This document shows, piece after piece, positions 1-5,521 of a stretch of DNA of 10,296 nt. The notes beneath the pieces were generated by a model that saw nothing but the letters and a program-made list of their open reading frames with translations, made no database searches and was not told where the DNA came from. The stretch covers positions 1 through 10,296 of the forward strand of contig JAUVQN010000034.1 of NCBI GenBank assembly GCA_030598125.1. The letters run 5' to 3'. Source of the stretch: Coriobacteriia bacterium (lineage in GTDB: Bacteria; Actinomycetota; Coriobacteriia; Anaerosomatales; JAUVQN01). The first letter of the stretch is position 1; each line of letters opens with the position of its first letter. The translations under genes and the position numbers were made by a program.

Positions 1-723
1 GCCGACCTCCTCGATCTCCGTCTTCGTACCGGTCGCCATCAGCAGGACGTCGTCACCCTTGCCCACCGAACCGTCCACGATCCGGACGAACGCGACGACT
101 CCGCGATAGGTGTCGAAATACGAGTCGAAGATGAGCGCCCTCAGAGGGGCTTCGGGGTCGCCCACGGGAGGAGGCACCCGACGCACGACCGCCTCCAGTA
201 CCTCCTCGACGCCCTCTCCCGTCTTGCCCGACGTCAGGATCGCCCCATCAGCGGGGATCGCGACGGCCTCCTCGATCTCACGTCGCACGCGCTCCGGTTC
301 CGCCGAAGGGAGATCCACCTTGTTGATGACGGGGACCGTGTCGAGGCCCGCGTTCACGGCGAGCATCGCGTTCGCCACGGTCTGGGCCTCGACGCCCTGG
401 GCCGCGTCCACGAGCAGCAACACGCCCTCGCACGCCTCGAGGGAGCGGCTCACTTCGTACGTGAAGTCGACGTGCCCCGGCGTGTCGATCAGGTTCAGGG
501 TGTACGTCTGGCCGTCAGCCGCCTCGTACAGCACGCGTACGGCCTGCGCCTTGATGGTGATGCCGCGCTCTCGTTCCAAGTCCATCGAGTCCAGGACCTG
601 GTCCTTCATATCGCGCTCCGGGATCGTGCCCGTGAGCTGGAGGATCCGGTCGGCAAGCGTGGACTTCCCGTGATCGATGTGCGCGATGATGGAGAAGTTC
701 CGTATGAGTGAAGGGTCGGTCAT
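1..723 (-). CDS. lepA: Elongation factor 4 (LepA), N-terminal part, cut by window edge
   Basis: This is a ribosome-associated translational GTPase; the family remodels stalled or mistranslocated ribosomes in the cytoplasm. The frame reads 241 codons from ATG at 723-721 to the left edge without a stop. The family is about 600 residues, so only the G domain and the start of domain II are here. Visible motifs are the P-loop AHIDHGKST (residues 14-22), the switch I segment RERGITIKAQ (51-60, LepA rather than EF-G type), DTPGH (80-84), NKVD (134-137) and SGKTG (165-169, where SAKTG is more usual). The start follows AAGGA at 730-734 with a 6-nt spacer, and the N-terminus MTDPSLIRNFSIIAHIDHG matches the family. 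The gene is divergent from rpsT. The DTPGH motif, the LepA-type switch I and the N-terminus make the identity secure. No lesion is seen in the visible part. Confidence 0.96.
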   Translation of the reverse strand, partial: MTDPSLIRNFSIIAHIDHGKSTLADRILQLTGTIPERDMKDQVLDSMDLERERGITIKAQAVRVLYEAADGQTYTLNLIDTPGHVDFTYEVSRSLEACEGVLLLVDAAQGVEAQTVANAMLAVNAGLDTVPVINKVDLPSAEPERVRREIEEAVAIPADGAILTSGKTGEGVEEVLEAVVRRVPPPVGDPEAPLRALIFDSYFDTYRGVVAFVRIVDGSVGKGDDVLLMATGTKTEIEEVG

Positions 724-729
724 CCGCGG

Positions 730-734
730 TCCTT
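730..734 (-). promoter_or_regulatory. lepA ribosome binding site
   Basis: AAGGA read on the minus strand, 6 nt before the ATG at 723-721. It supports that ATG as the lepA start. Confidence 0.7.
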
Positions 735-767
735 GCAGGATGCGTCGGGGGGCTGGAGCCTCGCGGT

Positions 768-776
768 AGCATACTA
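768..776 (-). promoter_or_regulatory. Possible lepA promoter -10 region
   Basis: The minus strand carries the overlapping hexamers TAGTAT (776-771) and TATGCT (773-768), the only AT-rich patch in the GC-rich gap upstream of lepA, about 45-50 nt before its ATG. Either fits a sigma-70 type -10 element. I see no convincing -35 at 16-18 nt upstream (TGCGTT is the best candidate), so this is a weak call. Confidence 0.35.
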
Positions 777-840
777 CACGCCCACGGCGGAACGCAGGTC
801 GCAGGCGGGCTCGCCCGGTACCGCGTGACGCCTCGGACCA

Positions 841-870
841 TTGGCTCGTGCCGCGACCGTGTGCTAGACT
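841..870 (+). promoter_or_regulatory. Probable rpsT promoter
   Basis: TTGGCT at 841-846 and TAGACT at 865-870 form a housekeeping-type -35/-10 pair with an 18-nt spacer. The -10 is preceded by TG one base away (TGCTAGACT), an extended -10. Transcription would start near 876-878 and leave a 5' leader of about 50 nt before the rpsT TTG. I see no strong hairpin or ligand-binding motif in that leader. Confidence 0.6.
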
Positions 871-911
871 CTCGTGGCTCGCGCGGCCTTGACCGCCGTG
901 TCGTGCGTAGA

Positions 912-919
912 GAGGAAGG
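912..919 (+). promoter_or_regulatory. rpsT ribosome binding site (fixes the TTG start)
   Basis: The purine-rich GAGGAAGG lies 10 nt before the TTG at 930-932. Together with the S20 family N-terminus MANIKSQ it sets the start at the TTG and rules out the longer upstream extension of the frame. Confidence 0.65.
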
Positions 920-929
920 GACCAGCGAG

Positions 930-1196
930 TTGGCCAACATCAAGAGCCAGAAGAAGCGGAACCGGACGAACGAGCAGGCCCGCATGCGCAACAAGTCTGT
1001 CCGCTCGGAGCTCCGAACCGCCGAGAAGAAGGTCGACGAAGCCGTGGCAGCCGACGACTTCGAGACGGCCGATGCCGCGTACGCCGATGCGGCGCGCAGC
1101 TACGATATCGCGGTCCGCAAGGGCGTCGTCCACAAGAACCACGCCGCCAACCACAAGTCGCGCATGGCCCTGCACATCGCGAGGTCACGCGGCTAG
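930..1196 (+). CDS. rpsT: 30S ribosomal protein S20
   Basis: This is a small basic primary-binding protein of the 30S subunit that contacts 16S rRNA. The 88-residue product has the usual length and the family sequence: MANIKSQKKRNRTNEQARMR at the start, then an alanine- and charge-rich helical middle, then KGVVHKNHAANHKSRMA near the end. The start is TTG, preceded by GAGGAAGG. The E. coli rpsT gene also uses a UUG start, and its product feeds back on its own translation; whether that applies here is inference. The gene has its own promoter (841-870), diverges from lepA and converges on holA. Its TAG stop (1194-1196) overlaps the holA stop. The reading frame stays open upstream to 708, but that extension lacks family similarity and was excluded. 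Confidence 0.97.
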   Translation: MANIKSQKKRNRTNEQARMRNKSVRSELRTAEKKVDEAVAADDFETADAAYADAARSYDIAVRKGVVHKNHAANHKSRMALHIARSRG

Positions 1197-2170
1197 CCGG
1201 AGGAACAGACCTCCACGACCCATCTCTCGAGTGCGAGCCGGGCGTCCACCCGGCTCGTCTTCATGTCCGCCTCGGTCGACGCGGCGAGCACCAGTGCTCT
1301 GGCGAGCTCGTCCTCCTCGAATCGGGACGCCTGTCGCGAGAGTCTCTTCACCAGCCAGCCCGGTCTCCCGAGTGTGGAGGCGATCTCCGCGGTCGAGACG
1401 TCGCGGCCGAGCAGGGTGCGCACCGATAGCAGGCTCCTCACGTGCCGCACCGACAGCTGATGCAGCCCGTGCACGTGTTCCCCGTCCGCGATGAGTCGGG
1501 CCAGCAGCGTGAGCGCCTCCCCGGTGTCGCGGACCCCGATCGCGTCGAGATACTCGAAGACGGACGTCGGCGCGGTGGCGGACACGACTTCGAGGATGTC
1601 CTGGGTCCCGAGCCGGTCGTCCTCGCCCGCGTGCGCAACGACCTTGTCCACCTCGGACTCGAGCGCACGGAGGTCGGCCCCCACAGCGTCTACGAGCGCC
1701 GACGCTCCCGCGCGATCGACGGCCTTGCCACGCTCGTCGAACATCTCGGCGACGAGGCCCGGGAGCTCGCCCCGCCGAGGCGCCTTGAACTCGAACACTC
1801 CCCCGAGGCGGTCCACCGCCTTGTAGAGTCGCGTGTTCTTGGCCAGCTTCCGGGCCACCAGGACGAGCGCGGTGTGTTCGGCCGGAGACTCACAGTAGTC
1901 GGCGAGTGCGTGCATGGCCTCCTTGGGCATCTTGTCGGCGTCCCGCACGATGACGAGGCGTCGCTCCGACATGAAGGGCAGCGTGTTGGCCGCGACGATG
2001 ATCTCGTCGAGGTCGGCGCTCGCACCATCGAAGACACCCATGTTCAGCTCGACGTCGGCGTCGGCTCCGAGCCTGTCGCGCAGACGGCGGACCGCGCGCT
2101 CCAGCAGTAGGTCCTCTTCGCCATGTATCAGATAGACCGGCTTCAGGTCTGCGAGCCCCGATGATGCCAT
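1193..2170 (-). CDS. holA: DNA polymerase III, delta subunit
   Basis: This is the clamp-loader delta subunit, which opens the beta sliding clamp during replication. The product is 325 residues (E. coli HolA is 343). It starts MASSGLADLKPVYLIHGEED, where KPVYLIHGEED is the typical first strand and loop of the AAA+-like domain I. It continues with the family segment LPFMSERRLVIVRDADK, the middle ERGKAVDRAGASALVDAVG, and the C-terminal collar helices LLARLIADGEHVHGLHQL. The ATG at 2170-2168 is chosen because homology begins there and GGGAG lies upstream; the frame stays open to 2350 but that stretch overlaps comEC and has no family match. The gene follows broken comEC by about 14 nt, probably as the last gene of the leuS-comEA-comEC unit. 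It is intact although its neighbour is decayed, as expected for an essential gene. Confidence 0.93.
   Translation of the reverse strand: MASSGLADLKPVYLIHGEEDLLLERAVRRLRDRLGADADVELNMGVFDGASADLDEIIVAANTLPFMSERRLVIVRDADKMPKEAMHALADYCESPAEHTALVLVARKLAKNTRLYKAVDRLGGVFEFKAPRRGELPGLVAEMFDERGKAVDRAGASALVDAVGADLRALESEVDKVVAHAGEDDRLGTQDILEVVSATAPTSVFEYLDAIGVRDTGEALTLLARLIADGEHVHGLHQLSVRHVRSLLSVRTLLGRDVSTAEIASTLGRPGWLVKRLSRQASRFEEDELARALVLAASTEADMKTSRVDARLALERWVVEVCSSG
1234..1257 (+). terminator. Candidate rpsT terminator hairpin inside the 3' end of holA
   Basis: CGAGCCGGG (1234-1242) and CCCGGCTCG (1249-1257) form a perfect 9-bp GC stem with a 6-nt loop, followed by a short pyrimidine-rich tail (TCTTCAT) on the plus strand. 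It lies 38 nt after the rpsT stop, where a terminator must sit because the stops overlap and no intergenic DNA exists. It is also holA coding sequence, so the hairpin could be partly coincidental, and the U-tract is poor. Confidence 0.45.
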
Positions 2171-2184
2171 CCTGCGCTCCCGCG

Positions 2185-4576
2185 CTAGCCGGGACGGGCG
2201 GACACGCCCCGCGAACCGCGCGACGTGCTTCCCTGATTCTCGCACACGCCTCCGTACGCTCGTCCCCTCCGTTCGAGCGCACGGTCCCGTCGGCCAGATC
2301 GACGACGACATCTCCGTCCGCGTCCGTCCGATGGACTCGCGCGCCCGCATCCCGCAGCATCGCCATCACGTCCTGCGACGGATGGCCGAAGTCGTTGCCG
2401 GCCCCGACGCTCACGAGCGTCGTCTCCGGACGCCACACCTCGAGCGCCTCGTGCGTGAGCCCGTTGTCGCTGCCGTGATGCGGCACCTTCAACACGTCGA
2501 TGTCGTGCAGGAGGCCACGCGTCGCGAGACCGTCCTGCACCGCCCGCTCCGCATCTCCTGTGAGCACCGCCGTCACGCCCGGACCCGAGACCTCCAGCAC
2601 CACGCTCGTGTCGTTCGTGTCGAGGGAGACGTCCGCTCCTTCGGGCCACAGCACCTCGATGCGGACCCCGCCGATCTCCCACCCATCGCCCGATCTCAAC
2701 TCGTGCCATGCGACCCGCCCCTTCGGAGTCAGACGCCCCGTCGTCGCCCGCTCCTCGGTCCACGCGTTCTCGTCCGCGACGACGGGCGCCCCGACGAAGC
2801 CGACTCGGGCGACTCCAGTGAGTCCGTCCAAACCACCCGTGTGATCATCGTGGTCGTGGGTGAGTATGACCGCGTCCAGGGTCCTCACTCCGTGACGCGC
2901 GAGCGCAGCTCTGAGCTCGCGGCCGTCCGCCCCGCAGTCCACGAGCATCGTCGACGTACCGTCGCGCACGAGCAACGCATCCCCCTGGCCCACATCGAGC
3001 ATCACCAGTGTGGGGCCTCCACGCGGTATCGGAAGGAGCGCCCAGACGAGCGTCGCCGCGACGCAGGCGGCGACCAGTCCGCGAGCCGGCCCCGCCCGAC
3101 GAGGGACCGGCCACGCGATCCACAACACAGCGGCTCCGACGCAGAGCGCCGCTCCAAGCAGAAGGCCTTCTCCCGACAGCGCGACCGCCGCCCCAGGCAC
3201 GCCTGCGCACACGCCGGCGACACGTGCGCACACCCGAAGAGGAGCGCCGAGCCCTCCAACAACTTCATCCCGATCCCGGGCATCGGCGTCAGGAGGACGA
3301 CGCCGAGCAACGCGACGGGGAGCGCGAGTGTCGTGGCCGGCACGGCGACGAGGTTCGCTGCCGGCGCCACGACGGAGATCACGTTGAAGGCAGGCGCCAC
3401 CACCGGGAGCGTCGCCGCCTGCGCGGTCACTGTGGCACCCAGGAGTCGACCGCCGCTGCCCGGCAGGGATCCGATCGCCGCCGAGATCCATGCACCGACG
3501 AGGTCGCCGAAGAGGAGCAGACCACCGACGGCGGCGACGGACAACCTGAGCGAGAGGTCGAAGACGCTCCACGGGTCGGACGCGATCATGACCACCACCG
3601 CGACACCCAGGGCGGCGAGGCCGTCGGGCCTGCGTCCCGTCAAGCGCGCCGTCTACACGACCATCACCATCACGAGCGCCCGCGCCGTCGAGGTCTGCAT
3701 CCCGGTCACGCACGCGAACGCGGCGCACACGCCCAAACACCCAGCGGCTTGCAGCCAGAGCGGGGCGCGCAGGAAGCGAAGGAGCCTCGCGGTGGCAAGA
3801 CCGACCAGCCCCAGGTGGAGACCGGACACGGCGAGCAGATGGGAGAGCCCGGCATCGCGGAAGTCCGACTCCGCTTCCGTCCCCGTCACCCGCCTGCGGT
3901 CTCCGAGAGCGACCGCGACGAGAAGGTCCGCGCCGCTCCCCTCCAGCACCTCCATTCGCTCGAGGATGCTCGACCGCCAGCGAAGCAACGCACCGATGGG
4001 GCCCGAGCGCCACCCGAGGACATCGCATCGGGCTACTCTCGCGCTTCCCAGGGAGCCCCCGCGAGCGGCTCTGCGGGCCCACTCCTCACCTGCATCGGGA
4101 GGCGCGATCTCGCCTTCGAACGCGACGACGCGACCGAGCTCGGGCACGGCCATGTCGTCGGGCCAGAACAGCGTCGCCTTTCCTCCGCCCGTCCCTTCGA
4201 GCGCGATCTCCAACCGCGGACCGAACCGCCCGCGCACGGCGTCGCTCGTCACTATCCCGCGCACCGCGCCGGAAGGAGGTCCCTCCACGCTCGAGAGCCA
4301 CCACGAGCCCTGCGCACTCGAGCACAGGCAGCCCAGAGCGACTCCGAGCACGCACAGGGTCATCGACGGGCTACCCCAGCGGGACCGCTCGAGGAGCCAT
4401 GCGGCGACGGCTGCCAGCGCGCACGCCGCGGGAAGGGCCCATACATGCCAGCCAGGCCGCGCTTCCGCGTAGACAGCCCACGCTACGGACTCACCGGCCA
4501 CGGCCCCGGCCCACGCACCGGCGGCCAGCCAGCACACCGCCGCGATAGAAGGTCGCGTCGTGGCGCGCGCCGTCAC
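2185..4576 (-). pseudogene. comEC: comEC / rec2 DNA-uptake channel, disrupted by nonsense and frameshift
   Basis: ComEC is the inner-membrane channel that passes single-stranded DNA into the cell during natural transformation. A GTG start (4576-4574) overlaps the comEA TGA as GTGA. The first 307 codons hold N-terminal membrane segments, an OB-like DUF4131 region (about 90-185) and the start of the Competence domain (FRDAGLSHLLAVSGLHLGLV, 239-258). An in-frame TAG at 3655-3653 then interrupts it. The same frame resumes with typical membrane sequence (GRRPDGLAALG) to about 3233, where homology moves to another frame at a GGG run and continues through the metallo-beta-lactamase-like domain. That domain shows LDVGQGDALLV, HDHDDH (2858-2841), TGDAE and PHHGSDNG. 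The last frame has no stop before holA; a further slip would use TAG at 2187-2185. Restored length would be about 797 residues, normal for the family. Identity is certain; true pseudogene versus assembly error is not settled. Confidence 0.88.
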
Positions 4577-5472
4577 ACGCAGACCAGATCGCGGATGGCC
4601 GCGAGTTTCTTCTCTCCTATCCCAGTGACACCCGGATCAGATCGTCCACCGTCGCGAACGGACCGTTCTGTTCGCGCTCGTCGATGATCGCGGCAACTGT
4701 CGCGGGACCGATCCCGGGTAGCGTCTCCAACTCCGTCGTGCCGGCGGAGTTGACGTTGACGAGGCCTCCGGGCGACGCTTCCTGGCCGGGCGGGGCTCGA
4801 CACCACCGGGGGCGGGAGCACGGAGGCTCCCGACCCGCCACTCGGCGCGGCGGGCTGCACGACCGCCGTCGAAGGTGGAGGCGCGGATGCTCTGGCCTGC
4901 GCTGTGGACGGTGGCACAGCGGCGGAGGCCACTTCGTCGGTCGTCAGCACGACGACTTGTTCTCCATCCGCGACGAGTCGCGCCAGGTTCACGGACGCCT
5001 GGGCAGCGTTGCCGGTGAAACCTCCCGCCAGGACCACCACGTCACCGACCCGAGCGTCGCCGGCTACCTCGTAGACACCGGGATGGACGACCGCACCGAC
5101 GATGTGGACGAACGCGTTGGGGGGTACGGTCGTCTCCGCGCTCGAGCTCGGAGTCGAACTCGCAGCCTCGGCCCGCAGCTCGTCCGGCGACGAACTCGCA
5201 TCGGCCGACTCGAGTGTCGAGGCGCTCTGCGGTTCGACCGATCGCACCGGCGCCAGCCATCGGTACCCCGCCCAGCCGGCGAGAACGAGCGCGACCATGG
5301 CCGCGCCCATGACGGAGCGCTTGGTGACGCCGGCGACCCCGGCGCGCGAGGCCAGGCCTCCGAGTCGTTCCTTGACTCTCTCGAGCACGAGATACCACTC
5401 CCGGCGGGAGACTCGCGGGGCGTGGGCGCGAGTGCGCCCGCTCGAAGAGTAGACCGCGGCGGCCTCAACCAT
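4573..5472 (-). pseudogene. comEA: comEA DNA receptor, disrupted by two frameshifts
   Basis: ComEA is the membrane-anchored dsDNA-binding receptor that hands DNA to the uptake channel. From ATG 5472 the frame gives a cytoplasmic N-terminus, one transmembrane helix (about residues 54-72, SVMGAAMVALVLAGWAGY), a Ser/Thr/Pro/Ala-rich linker and a clear SLBB domain (about 119-178, FVHIVGAVVHPGVYEVAGDA). A second Pro-rich linker ends in nonsense sequence. The helix-hairpin-helix DNA-binding domain is in another frame: GLVNVNSAGTTELETLPGIG, then VAAIIDEREQNGPF and DDLIRV, with a stop at 4617-4619. The last piece, TGIGEKKLAAIRDLVCV, is back in the first frame and ends at TGA 4575-4573. So one shift lies between about 4820 and 4770 and another near 4633-4625. 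As given, the product keeps the SLBB domain and loses DNA binding. The gene lies 49 nt after leuS and overlaps comEC by 4 nt. Confidence 0.87.
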
Positions 5473-5521
5473 GGCCTACCGCGATATTGCGTGGATCCCC
5501 GTTCGAAGCAGGGCGAGGAAC

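Noticed and set aside
2171..2350. N-terminal extension of holA by 60 codons
   Set aside because: The extra sequence is Arg/Ser-rich, overlaps the comEC end, and family homology begins at the ATG at 2170.
3002..3643. The middle part of comEC as a separate functional gene restarting after the TAG
   Set aside because: The only candidate start (TTG near 3643) has no clear ribosome binding site, and the fragment runs into a frameshift before the metallo-beta-lactamase-like domain.
3653..3655. TAG in comEC as a recoded (for example pyrrolysine) codon
   Set aside because: rpsT, holA, leuS and the cytochrome gene all terminate with TAG, so it is the ordinary stop here. comEC also has a frameshift that recoding would not explain.
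2331..4687. Very long plus-strand open frames opposite comEC and the end of comEA (over 500-700 codons)
   Set aside because: They encode Arg-, Pro-, Ala- and His-rich sequence with no domain signal, typical of the antisense of GC-rich coding DNA. The minus strand has clear ComEC/ComEA motifs.
4617..4841. Helix-hairpin-helix piece of comEA as an independent small DNA-binding protein
   Set aside because: It opens with out-of-frame linker sequence, lacks its own ribosome binding site, and its last hairpin lies in a different frame. It fits best as part of a broken comEA.
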